Of a stretch of DNA of 64,000 bases, positions 33,625-44,831 are shown one piece after another. The position numbers and the translations under genes were made by a program. The stretch covers positions 96,745,868-96,809,867 of the forward strand of contig NC_084797.1 of the NCBI RefSeq assembly GCF_963169125.1, written 5' to 3'. Each line of letters begins with the position of its first letter. Within the stretch, counting starts at the first letter, position 1. Below the pieces are notes generated by a model that saw only the letters and a list, made by a program, of their open reading frames with translations, searched no databases and had not been told where the DNA came from. The DNA is from Humulus lupulus (Eukaryota > Streptophyta > Magnoliopsida > Rosales > Cannabaceae).

Positions 33625-36096
33625 TGTAACGCCCTACTTCCTTAGAGCCGTTACTAAGTGAGTTTTTTTTTTTTTTTTTTAAGACGAAACAGTGTGCAAT
33701 GAACTCGCTAAACGAGGTTTTGAACAAAAGTGTGACTAATTAAAAATTAAGGCTGTAATCTTTGAAAATGCGTCGTTTCATTAAAACTTCTATCATTTAA
33801 CATTTGGGATCCCAAAAATAAGGTTTGAAAGCTAATTACATCTTGAAATAAGGTTACAATTAAGAAATCATAAAATCATAGATTATTACAGCCATTTTCG
33901 AATAAACCCCCAACCAAAGCAGTCGGGCAGGCCAAACATGTAAGCGTCGCTTCACGCTCTCCGTACTCATGGTTGGTTGACTCAGTCATTGCCCTTACCT
34001 GCAACACAGAGCACCCGTGAGCCGAAGCCCAGCAAGAAAACTCATGCAGAACATAACATATGCAATGTATACAGTTTATCATAACAGATAATCCACAAAT
34101 AAACAAGTCAATCATTAGACTAAGCAAACACGGCCATGCCGCCCCAGGACCCTTACCAAAGCCCTGGGGTATCAGTTCTCACCGCGAGGATAACTCATGT
34201 ATCCCTTGGGTCCCACCCTAAATATAGCATAACACATGAATCCACCGGGCCCCGCCCTGACTATAGCATCCCATGTGCTAGGTGTTACTTTCGGCCCACG
34301 GCCGCCCCGGCCTACGCCGTACTCGGCCCACGGCCGCCCCGGCCTACTTCGTACTCGGCCCTTGCCGTTCATTTCATCATAATCACACATATAATATAAC
34401 ACAACAACATGCAATCAAATATTAATTCATTTAAGTCTGCACCCTAACATGTGATGCAATATAGGGCCGCGCCCCCGCAATCATACTATGGGCCCACGCC
34501 CTATCCTACGGGTGTTATAGTTTTCTTACCTGACAATGCGATAGTTAAAATCACCTGACTCCTTGAGCACGATCCCACTCGAGCCTTAGCGCACACCTAG
34601 GCACAAACATAGGTCAAAGTCAACACCGAACCCCAAGTCCGAATACCTAGCCTCGGGACCACTCCCGAGCCCCCGGGAAGTCCCAAATCCCCAAAACAAA
34701 GTGGCGGAATCGAGCCCCGAACCCTAGGTCAAAATCCCTCATAAAAACCCAAAAATTCACCTCTGTGAACAGTGCAGCACTACAGCGCTCTAAAGAGGGC
34801 GCTGTAGCGCTACAAGCATAACACTCCCCCCAGAACAGGGGCTAGCACTACAGCGCCCAAAGACTAGCGTTGTAGCGCTAGTTGCAGCCCAGCAGAACCA
34901 AAAATCGCATCTTGCGATTTTCTCCTCCCATTTCAACTCCAAACTTGTCCAAACCCAAAATCAAACTTATACACACTCCACACTCATCCCAAGCATCCCA
35001 AGAACTCAAAACCCAATCACATTCAACCCAAATCTCAAAATCTAACATGATGAACTCAAAAACCAGAAATTCATTCAACAACAAAGTTAAAGGCTTAGAA
35101 TTCTTACCATTGATGCAATTTCGACCTTGATTCAATCCTAGGCCTCCTTAGCTTGTTCATCCTCAAAGCTTTCCCAGAAATCCCCTAAAGTTCCCAACAA
35201 CTCAGTTTAAAACACAGCTCAGACCAGCCAAAACCCTAAAACAGAAATCTCCAAAAACTTACCTCAAACTTCTGATGTGATCTTGCTAACCCCTAGCCAA
35301 TCCTCAGGCCTACCCAAGATCCTTGATGCTCAGCCTATCATTGCTCTCCACCAAGCTTGCTCCAAGAAAAATGGAGGAAAAATGGTGCAAGAGTGCACAA
35401 CCGAACCACCCCTCTGTTTTCCCTCCTCTTTTCCTTCTTTCCTCTTTTCTTTCTTTCCTTCAGCATTCACACTTTCTAACAATCCCACTCACAATATAAA
35501 GCCTTAAAAATCTATCTTTAAAGGCCAAATGACCAAAATGCCCACCCTATTAAATTCTAAACCTTTAAGTCCATAAAGGGGCGTTTTAGTCATATTACCC
35601 AAATTCCCACTAATTCCTCAAGTGTCCCTAATATTTTCCCGTTGCTTCCCAACACCCGATAAACCATCAAATAAGTACTCCCCATCATCAAGGTACATCT
35701 CACTCTGTCCTCTGAATTCCTGTTCATACCCCCAGGCTCGCCCCGAGCCGGGTATAAATTCCCGCTAAGACTTTCCGCTAGCCTGCTCACTGGGATCGCC
35801 TCGAGTCACAAATCACAGAAACATCCACATCACGGTGTGGTCTCAACAATCACCACAAATCAATACAGTTATGCCTAACATGGCCAAAATTACAATTATG
35901 CCCTTCTAACACGATCCGGGCCTACATGCATACTAATATACACAGTCATGCATCTCAGATAAACAAATAGTCATATAACATGCTTTAAATCATAACCATG
36001 CATTTAAGTCATTAAAATCACACATAAATCCCATCATGCCCTCCTGGCACGCTAATCAAAGCCCTTAAGCCTTATTAGCGAATTTGGGTCGTTACA
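33625..36096 (-). mobile_element. Solo LTR S2, chromovirus-like (2472 bp)
   Basis: In window orientation it starts TGTAACGCCC and ends GTCGTTACA and is flanked by a perfect 5-bp duplication, TAGTG (33620-33624 and 36097-36101). It is distantly related to the element 3 LTRs but is a separate subfamily. It contains T18 (33663-33680) and two hairpins built on CTACAGCGC (34780-34807 and 34848-34875). There is no coding region. Confidence 0.95.
34780..34875. repeat. Duplicated GC-rich hairpins in solo LTR S2
   Basis: CTACAGCGC (34780-34788) pairs with GCGCTGTAG (34799-34807). A second copy pairs 34848-34856 with 34867-34875, with one G-T pair. Sibling chromovirus LTRs have CGCGAC-type GC blocks in the equivalent interior position. 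Confidence 0.7.
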
Positions 36097-36101
36097 TAGT
36101 G

Positions 36102-36500
36102 GACTCTTGGGAGAACATATTTGTGGCCATAGAACATCACATTCATTATCGGAAGCCACAGCCTATTCGAAGAGACAGGGAAAGGCGAGATTCCAACAAG
36201 TTTTGTCGTTTTCATAGGGATGTTGGGAACCATACAAATAAGCGCTACCAACTCAAGGATGAGAATGAAAACCTCATCAAATTGGAACACCTCCGCCAAT
36301 ATGCTCGAGATGGAGCATGCCAGGCTCAGGCCCTAACCGCGTTGACTCCTGCACAGCCCGCAGCCCCTCAGGCTCCGGGTGCGGTGCCCGTAGCTCTGCA
36401 GTATCCTATAGTCCAGAAGCCTCCCCCAATGAATGGGCTAGTGGGGACCATCTCTGGAGGTCCCACCATGGAGGGCACCTCCCGAGGCTCATAGAATAGG
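36102..36500 (+). pseudogene. gag zinc-knuckle region of element 4
   Basis: CRFHRDVGNHTNKRYQLKDE corresponds to [20 protein letters not shown] of element 1; the last Cys of the knuckle is replaced by Arg. A Pro/Ala-rich stretch follows to a stop at about 36494. Confidence 0.82.
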
Positions 36501-37012
36501 TATGCGCAGGCCTTAAACCATAAAGATAAAGTGTTAGTGTTAGCCTAGTTGCTAGCTTAGATGCCAAGGATGACCGACCAAGTTATCATATTCTCCAAGG
36601 ATGATGCTCAGAGAGTGCACTTTCCACACCACCATCCTTTGGTGATAGAGAGCCAGGTTTCCAATAAGATGGTGGCTCGGATCCTGGTGGACAACGGGAG
36701 TTCATTGAACATCCTATTCAAGTCGGCCTACAAAAAGATTGGGTTGACCATAAACGTTTGGTCCTCGTCACCTTAACTCTATATGGATTCTCAGGGGAAG
36801 GTCTCATACTGATGGGCCAAATCAAGTTGTCTGTGACTCTTGAAGAAGTGCCATGCCAAGCTTTTAAGTACTACACCTTCGTAGTGGTGGATTGCTCCTC
36901 AGTGTATAACACAATCTTAGGGCGTTCGACCTTGGTGGAGTTCGGGGCGGTTACCTCCATTCAACAACTGTGCATGAAGTTCCCCACAAACTCGGGGATT
37001 AGCACAGTCTGA
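36501..37012 (+). pseudogene. Protease of element 4, frameshifted
   Basis: [20 protein letters not shown] carries the intact catalytic Asp. A frameshift near 36750-36760 moves the rest (LYGFSGEGLILMGQIKL; FVVVDCSSVYNTILGR) to another frame. This is the most complete Tat-type protease here and the reference for the deletion in element 2. Confidence 0.85.
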
Positions 37013-38110
37013 GGAGACCAAAAAGAGGCAAGGAAATGCTACAATGTGTCCCTCAGGAAACCAGTAATGGAGATAGAGGCATTGGCTCCCGAGCGGCCTC
37101 TTCCCGAGGAGGTGGAGGTGCATGCCATTCGAGTGTATGAAACCAATGAGTTGGACCTGCGGGTTCAGGAAGAAAGGGCTATCGAGCCCATGGAAGAAGT
37201 CAAGGAAGTGGCCCTTGATGCCTCCATCCCCAAAAAGAAGACCAAGGTCGGAAAGATTCTGAAGGCAGATGTCGGAGAAGCATTGGTGGGCTTTCTCCAG
37301 GGAAATCGTGATGTTTTTGCCTGGTCTCACTCTAACATGAATGGGATTGACCCAAATATCATTTGTCATGCCTTGAATGTCGATTCAAACCTCACTCTTA
37401 TTTAGCAAAAGCGGAGAACGTTTGATCAGACTAGGGCGAAAGCCTTAAAGGCGGAGGTAGACAAGCTACTAGCAAAAAATTCATTCATAATGCCCAATAC
37501 CCCAAGTGGGCTTGTACCCAAGCTAAATGGTATCTGGAGGACCTACATAGACTTCTCTGACCTTAACAAGGCTCACCCTACAAACTGTTTCCCACTGTTG
37601 AAAATAGATCAGATGGTCGACGCCACCTCTGGGTATGAGCTCTTGTTCTTCATGGACACGTACTCGGGCTATTACTAGATTTCCATGCATGTCACAGATC
37701 AAGAACACCCCAGCTTCTGAACTGATAAAGGAGTTTACTTCTGTAAAGTGATGCCCTTCAGGTTGAAGAATGCTGGTACCACCTACCAAAGGCTCGTGAA
37801 CCATATGTTCAAGGAACAGTTGGGACGGACCATGGAGGTTTATGTACACGACATGCTAGTCAAGTCTAGAACAGCCCCTGACTACATAAAGGACCTGGCA
37901 GAAGTGTTTTTAGTACTTCGCATGTTTCAAATGAAACTAAATCCCCAGAAGTGCTCTTTTGGAGTTGCCTCTGGGAAGTTCCTGGGCTTTATTGTCAATG
38001 CACGAGGGATAGAGGAAAACCTACGAGTAGATCGAAGCCCTGGTAGATATGTCATCCCCGCAAAAGTATAAGGATGTTCAGAGCCTCATCGGGACGATTG
38101 CTACCCTGAG
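37013..38110 (+). pseudogene. Reverse transcriptase of element 4
   Basis: Leader DVFAWSHSNMNGIDPNIICH, then TYIDFSDLNKAHP, MPFRLKNAGTTYQRLVNHMF and SFGVASGKFLGFIVNARG. The active site reads YVHDM where YVDDM is expected. Stops at about 37401, 37676 and 37718 and a frameshift near 38030 break the frame. Confidence 0.88.
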
Positions 38111-38610
38111 TCGCTTTGTTTCCAAGGCAACATACAAGTGCATTTCGTTCTTCAACATACTTCGGGAGTACAGGGGTCTGATTGGTTGGAGGAGTGCGAA
38201 CAGGCATTCCAACAGCTGAAGGCGCACATGGCAAACCCACCAATCTTGTCAAAGCCCATAGACGAAGAGCCCCTCCTACTTTACGCGGCTATCTCAGAGA
38301 ATGCCATTAGTATTTCCTTAGTATGTGAGGAAGGCCGCGTCCAACACCCCATGTAATATGTGAGCAAGAGACTCCTTTGAGTAGAGTCTAGGTACCCGCT
38401 CATGGAGAAACTGACCTTTTTCGTAATGGTATCTTCTCAGAAGCTAAGGCTCTATTTCCAGGCACATCCAAAAGCCAGAGTCATCTGGAAGACTCCTCAC
38501 GTGGTCAGTTAAACTTAGTCAATTTGACATCACTTATCACCCGAGGACTGCCATAAAGGGATAGGCGTTGGCTGATTTCATTGCCGAGTGCATGAGAAAC
38601 CACAAAAGAC
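38111..38610 (+). pseudogene. Classical RNase H region of element 4
   Basis: EECEQAFQQLKAHMANPPIL and EEPLLLYAAISENAIS mark the connection and RNase H start; stops at about 38353 and 38378 and a frameshift at about 38470 follow. It ends with SQFDITYHPRTAIKG-like sequence. Confidence 0.75.
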
Positions 38611-39156
38611 CTGGGGGCCCTGGTGATTGGGCCCACGTGGAAGCTATACCTAGATGGATCATTGAATGAAAATGGTGTCGAAGCGGGCCTCATTTTGGTA
38701 TCCTCCAAGGGGCACAAAGTTCATAGCACTCTGAGATTTGGGCTCGACACCTCAAACAACAAAGCAGAGTACGAGGTGCTCATTCTTGGGCTTCGAGTAG
38801 CACTTGATCTAAAGGCCGAGAGCCTCGAGATTTTTAGAGACTCACATCTTGTAGTTTATCAAATACTCGGGAAGTACCCGGCTCGGGGAACAAGAATGGC
38901 CGCTTACTTCGTAAAGACCCAAGAAATTCTACACAACTTTAGAAAATTCACCATTCGGCAGGTGTCACCGGAACAAAACTCTAACGTTGATGCCCCGGCC
39001 AAACTTGCAACCACCAAGAATGCTGAGCTAATCAATGTAGTCCCCATTGATCACTTAGCTTTGCCGAGCATCTCAGCTCCCGAGGAAGTAGAAGCAGTGC
39101 AACCCCAGGACGGTTGGATAGCATCTTCTCAGAATTACCGAAGGATAAGAAAATGA
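38611..39156 (+). pseudogene. Archaeal-type RNase H of element 4
   Basis: WKLYLDGSLNENGVEAGLIL, NNKAEYEVLILGL and EIFRDSHLVVYQILGK keep D, E and D. VDAPAKLATTKNAELINVV follows, where NADALAKLA is typical. The 177-codon open stretch ends in the linker to integrase. It is the better preserved of the two aRNH copies in the window. Confidence 0.87.
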
Positions 39157-40310
39157 ATCGGAAGCTACTTTACCAGGCAGCATGGTACGTTGTCATGGAC
39201 AGCAGACTTTATAGATGAGGATATTCGTTTCCCTTGCTCGGTGTGTATCTAGGCAGGAAGCCAATATGATACTCCGTGAAGTGCACGAGGGCTTTTGCGG
39301 GGACTACTCTGGGGGGGGGGGGGGGGGGCAGAGCCTCGCCAAGAAGATCTTGAGACAAGAATACTTCTAGCCCACCATGAATGGAGACGCGATAGACTAT
39401 GTCAAAAAGTGTGACAAGTGCCAACACTTCACCAATATAGATCGAGCTCCTCTAAATGAGCTCACCCAGATGACCAGTCTTAGCCTTTTATTGTCTGGGG
39501 TGGGTCATTACCCATGAGAAAAGGAGGAGTGAAGCATGCAATAGTGGCGGTCGACTACTTCACAAAGTGGGTCGAGGAGAAGACACTCGCTATAGTCACT
39601 TCTAAGAAGGCATTGGACTTCGTCATCAAGAACATCGCTTGCTGCTACGGGCTCCCAAGAAAAATAGTCTCTGACAACGGCTTGCAGTTTGACAGCAAGG
39701 TATTCACAGAATTTTGTTAGTTGTATGCGGTTATGAAGAGCTTTTCCTCTATGGTCCACCCATAGGCAAACGATCAGGTGGAAGTAGTCAACAAGATGCT
39801 CAAAGCCACCATGAAGAAAAGGCTTGAACTAGCAAAAGGTGCTTGGCCCAAGGAACTGCCTAGGGTATTGTGGAGTTATAACACCACTGTCAAGACCTCC
39901 ACTAGCCACTCGCCATTCTCTATGGCCTATGGGTATAAGGCCATGCTCCCAGTTGAGGCAAGAATCTTCACGCACCAACGGGATACGTATGATCTGACCA
40001 CAAACCACGCTTTACTCTGAGAATCCCTAGACCTTGCGGAAGATCTCTGTGAAGCTTCTCAGCTTCGAGTAGCATCCTACCAGCAGAAAGTAGCAATATA
40101 TTTCAACTCTAAGGTGAAGGATAGAAAGTTTGGGGTTGAAGATCTGGTGTTTCAAGGATTCTTTTTAGCCACCCAAGACCCCTGTGCGGGAGTGCTGGGA
40201 ACTAGCTTAGATGGCCCATACCAAGTTGAGAGTGTTGTATGTCTGGGGACATACAAGTTAGCCCGACTGTATGGGGAGTTAATACCCTACGCCTGAAATG
40301 TCGAGTAGTG
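39157..40310 (+). pseudogene. Integrase of element 4
   Basis: The catalytic core reads VAVDYFTKWVEEKTLA, IVSDNGLQFDS and NDQVEVVNKMLKATM, with D, D and E visible. Stops occur at about 39718, 39763 and 40018. A run of 18 G (39311-39328) sits in the zinc-binding region where element 2 has only GGGGAGCAGAG, and disrupts the frame. The C-terminus GPYQVESVVCLGTYKLARLY ends near 40295. Confidence 0.88.
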
Positions 40311-40374
40311 ATATGAGTAATAAATTTATTTATCTGTGTAATCTCCCTGTAGCCTCCGAACACAATTAATGGAA

Positions 40375-40395
40375 ACCGTGTAGACAAAACACGGT
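40375..40395 (+). promoter_or_regulatory. Stem-loop just after pol (element 4)
   Basis: ACCGTGT (40375-40381) pairs with ACACGGT (40389-40395) around the loop AGACAAA. The stem is identical to 18680-18700 in element 2, whose loop is ATGAAAA. Confidence 0.6.
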
Positions 40396-40476
40396 AAAAA
40401 TTTTTTTTTTGAGAGATTCTACTTATATTTGTTAGTTTCCTTTATTCTGTATGTACTACTCGTAGAGCACCCACTC

Positions 40477-42904
40477 TGTAATGACTCAAAATCATTAATA
40501 AGGCTTAAGGACCTTGATTAGCGTGCCGGGAGGGCATAATTGGTTTATGTGTGATTTAATGATTAAATGCATGATTATATGGTTATGTGGATATGTGAAA
40601 TGCATGTTTATGAGTATTAAATATGCATGTGGGCCCTATTTAGCTTTTAAGGGTATATTTGTAATTTTGGCCCATTGAGGGCACAAATGTGATAAATTGT
40701 TGAGAGCACATTATTATGTGGATATATTTACAGTATATGTCTCAAGACGGTCCTAGTGAGCGAATTGGTGAAATAGTCACGGTGGGGATTTATACCCAGC
40801 TCGGGGAAACCTGGGGTTATTTCTAGGAATTTAGAAAATGTATTGGGGATTATTAGACATTGGATAAATAATTGGAAAGTAATTGGATGACGAGATTAAT
40901 TGGTAGATATTAGGAGCACTTGCGGAATTAGCGAGAATTGGGAGCAATGGCCATTATACCCTTAAGTTGATTAATAGATTAATTAGTATGTGGAGGGGAA
41001 AATTGGTCTTTTATAAAGAGGGGATATATTATAATTTACTTAGAAACAAAACAGAAGGGGGTAGAAACATCTCAATTTGTTTTTCCCTCATCTCTTTCTC
41101 GATTTGCTCTTCTCTCTCTCTCTGGGTGATTTAATTCTTGAGTTGATGAAGGAAGTGAGAACTTGAGGACTAAGGTCATAAAGGGGCATAAGTTAGGCCT
41201 TGAGCTAGTGCTACTTGAAGGGGGAATTTGAAGAAAAGGCTAAGTTGAGGCTTGGAAGTCACAATTCAGCTTAGGATCTTGGGGATTTAAGCTGGGATTT
41301 GAGCTGGAAATCAGAGAAGGTTGAGTTATAATTAAGGTAAGAACTCTAACTTTCAATTCTGAATTTTTGCTGGGTTGTCTAGGTAAATTCTGAACTCTTG
41401 AACTTGGATTGGATGATGGAAATTAGACTAACTTTTTTGGGATATTAATAGCTGATGAATTTGGTTAGTGACTTTGGTTTTGTTGCTGGGGATTTGGGGA
41501 TTAAAAAAATGGGTGTTATGGTCTTAAATTCGTAGCTATTTTGGTGTAGAATTGAGGGGAATTGTTGAGGAAAATTCTAGATATAACCTTGGTGTTCTTG
41601 GCTGGGAGAAGGAGGAGAAAACCTAGATTTTCTGGGTTTGAGGGGGCATGCCACGACCCAGCTGGGGGCACCGCGGCGCATGTGGCCCTTCTGGCCTGGG
41701 TTACTCTCTGACTTGGGGGCACGCCGCGACTCACTAGGCAAAGTCGCGGCCCGCCTCCCTTTTGGCCGGGGTGCTTGCTCTTTGACTTGGGGGCAAGTCG
41801 TGACCGACTAAGCCAAGTTGTGACCCACCTGGGGATTTTGAGGCTTAGAATTGTTTCGAGAATTGGTAGAGCTCAAGGGTTCGAACCTAGGCGCTCGGGA
41901 CAATTTCTACTACCTGGTTAAGTAGAAAGTGAGGTCCTGGAGGCTAGTTTCTATCTCTTAGGTATTCTATTTTGATTGGAAGTTGATAGATAACCATTGG
42001 CCCTTGTGACTAGGTTTATCGCAAAGGCTTGGGGCTAAGGGTCGTGCTTAGAACCATTTCACTTTCTCTGCTCGAAATTAAAGGTAAAACTCCACCTTTT
42101 TTGTGGTTGTGTTGGGACTAGGGTTCCCTATATTTGAATACAAATATTGTATGATTATGATATGCCATGTGAGCATGAAATAAATGGACTAAGGGTGCTA
42201 GGACTGATATTTGTGCATAGGACGCGGCTTGGCCACTGAGAGCTGAGGTCAGCTAAATAAGCACTAAGCTCGACCTAAGCGAGCTGGAGTCGGTGGGTTA
42301 AATAGAGGGTACCCTGAGTATTGTATGATGATTATGATATGCTTACTATTGTTAATCTGATGTTTATGGCTTGTGATTCATTGGTTTCCATCACTGATTT
42401 TGTGTCTGTCATAACATCCTGAATACCTAGTAAATTGCCTTATGGATCATTTGTTTGTCTGTATTGTTTAAGCTATGCTATATGGTTTTCTTGCTGGACC
42501 TTGGCTCACAGGTGCTACGTGGTGCAGGTAAAGGTAAGGGTAAGGTGGACAAATCCTGAGTTGGAGAGCTCTGGGGGCGGGATGTACATAGTCAGCTGCT
42601 TGTCTGCCACGGTCGAGGGATAGTACAGGGACAGGAAAACCTAAAATGTGTATTTTTCCATTAGAGTGGCCTTTGCTTGTATTTAACTTTTAAAAGTTGT
42701 AGATTTGTCCTTTAAATCTTGTTTTTGGGATCCCATGTATTAAATGTTTATTTAAATGAAAAAATATTCGTTTATGACCAAAATCTTTTAACCCTAGCTT
42801 GATTATGACTATAGGGTCACATTTTCAACTAAACGACTTGATTAGCAAGTCTTGCACGATTATAAACACACAGTGTAACGGTCTTGGTTATCCAAGGCGT
42901 TACA
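40477..42904 (+). mobile_element. Solo LTR S3, chromovirus family (2428 bp)
   Basis: The LTR starts TGTAATGACT and ends AGGCGTTACA, flanked by CACTC (40472-40476) and CGCTC (42905-42909), a 5-bp duplication with one change. Same family and orientation as S1. A TATAAAG at 41012-41018 may be its promoter, and a GC-rich CGCGAC block lies at 41640-41830. The element 4 3' untranslated region resumes directly after it. Confidence 0.92.
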
Positions 42905-44660
42905 CGCTCATTGGCCTATACAAGTGAACGCGGACTAGTCTCTGATTAGTTGAGGGCATGGAGTTAGGGGTGTCTCGCAGAGTACCATGTCACGTGGAGG
43001 ATGACCTAGGAAACTAAGTTTGTCAAAAGTGGAGTAAGCCTAGTGTCAATACCCCAAGAATAGAAAAACCTAGGAAACTAAGTCTTGAGCTAAGAAACTA
43101 AGCTTGTTCATAGCAGAGTGGGCTTAGCATCTAGAGACTGAGGACTAAGAATCCTAGTAGCGCTAGAATGGACTTAGGTCACCTCCTGTGAAAATTGTGC
43201 CTGAGGAGCACTGACCAAGTCCCTTGATCTCAAGATACGAACGAAAGACCAAGTCCTTTGCACCTGGTTCTGAGGCATGGACTTAGGTTACCTCCTGTGG
43301 ATGTTGTGCCCATGGAGCGCTGACCCAATCCCCAATAAGTGGCAAGAAAGAATAGCATCGAGAAGTCGATGACTTGGGAAGCTAAGCTAGTCTACGAGTA
43401 AAATGTCCCTAATGTCATGAGACCCATAGCTAACTGGCCTGCCAAAGAGATCCAAGTTACACGAGATTGGATTTGGCATATTCTCTCGAGGACATCGCGC
43501 GCCTAAGGAGTAATAACTAAGACCTAATCCTTAAGATGTGAACGGAAGCTCGAGTCGTTCGTACTCGAGCACGAGCCTAAGTTGCCTAAGACTTAAAGCA
43601 GATGACTCTATGATACCTTGCACTAGTTGCCCCAAAAATAGTGTGATAATGGACTTAGGGTTACCTTCCGTGGATTTCGTGCCTGAGAAATAATAACCAA
43701 GTCCCTCAATCTCGAGATGCGAGTTGGGGCCTGAGTGACTTGCACTTGGGGTCAAGAATCGATCAAGGGTAAAAGACCCAAGTAGTGTGAGAACGGACTT
43801 AGGTCATCTCCCGTGGACATTGTGCCTGAGAAGCGATGACCTAGGCCTATGATCTTGAAATGAAAATGGAAGCCCAAATCATTGGGACTCGGAGTAGACC
43901 TCAGGTGCTAAAACTTGAGTGTCTCAAAAACCCTAGTATAAGGGTGGGGAACTCAACTACCTAAACCTAGGATAATGAGTTCATGACTTCACAAGATTAG
44001 GTTCTAAGTTGTGTACTCGGGGGGCAAATCAATAGGCTCGAGCTGATCCACTAGTGACCACATACCCGGGTGGTAGGCAGCTTGGTGCGAATGACCTCCT
44101 AGTGGCCCAAGTCATTGGGACTCAAGGACAAAAGATGACATTAAAGTTACTTTCAAGGACATCGAGCCTGGAAGGCAACACTAAATGTCCTAGTGTCGAG
44201 CACTAAGAAAACCCTACACTACGATAGACCTCCTAAAAGACCGAGTCATTGAAACTTGAAGGAGTAGGATAGTTAAGTGCCCTCATTTGACACTGCGCCA
44301 AAGTTTCTCTTGGGACCACGAGCCTAAAAAGAAGCACTAAATGCACAAGCATCTAGAGACTGGCAGGAAGATCCTCAAGCTCTAAGTACCGCAGGCTGGC
44401 CCAGCCCTAAGTCATTGGAACTCGGGGATGCGGAGCTGCATCAAGTGTTACTTGACTTCATGTTAAAGTCACTCTCAAGGACCATGAGCCTATAGAGCAA
44501 CACTAAATGCCTTAAAATTGTCTAAGTACTAAGAGAAGTCGATAAAGACTCGAATCTTCGAGACTCGAGCACAAGACCTAAGTCAGCAACTTGGAACCCT
44601 CGTGAGTTACGTTAAGTTGAGTTGAATTAAAAAAAGTCCAAGTTGTCTATTGACTAAATG
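42905..44660 (+). repeat. Element 4 3' untranslated region with degenerate repeats
   Basis: No sense gene is seen. A unit containing GGACTTAGGTCACCTCC, then TGTGCCTGAGGAGC and a GACCAAGTC phrase recurs at about 43167, 43264, 43650 and 43791, with irregular spacing. Phrases ending in ATTGGGACTCGG recur further on. It is homologous in part to 18770-19300 of element 2. Confidence 0.7.
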
Positions 44661-44831
44661 CCAATTCGATGATAAGAGTGCAATCATGGCAATAAAGTAG
44701 TGCAAACTACATATGTTTAAATGGAAAAATATTTACAATAATGCTCGGGGGCTCGAACGTTGATTGTTTATACCCCAATAAACTAAGGCCCACAGGCCTA
44801 CATAGCTAAAAAGTTGGTATACAGGACAAAA

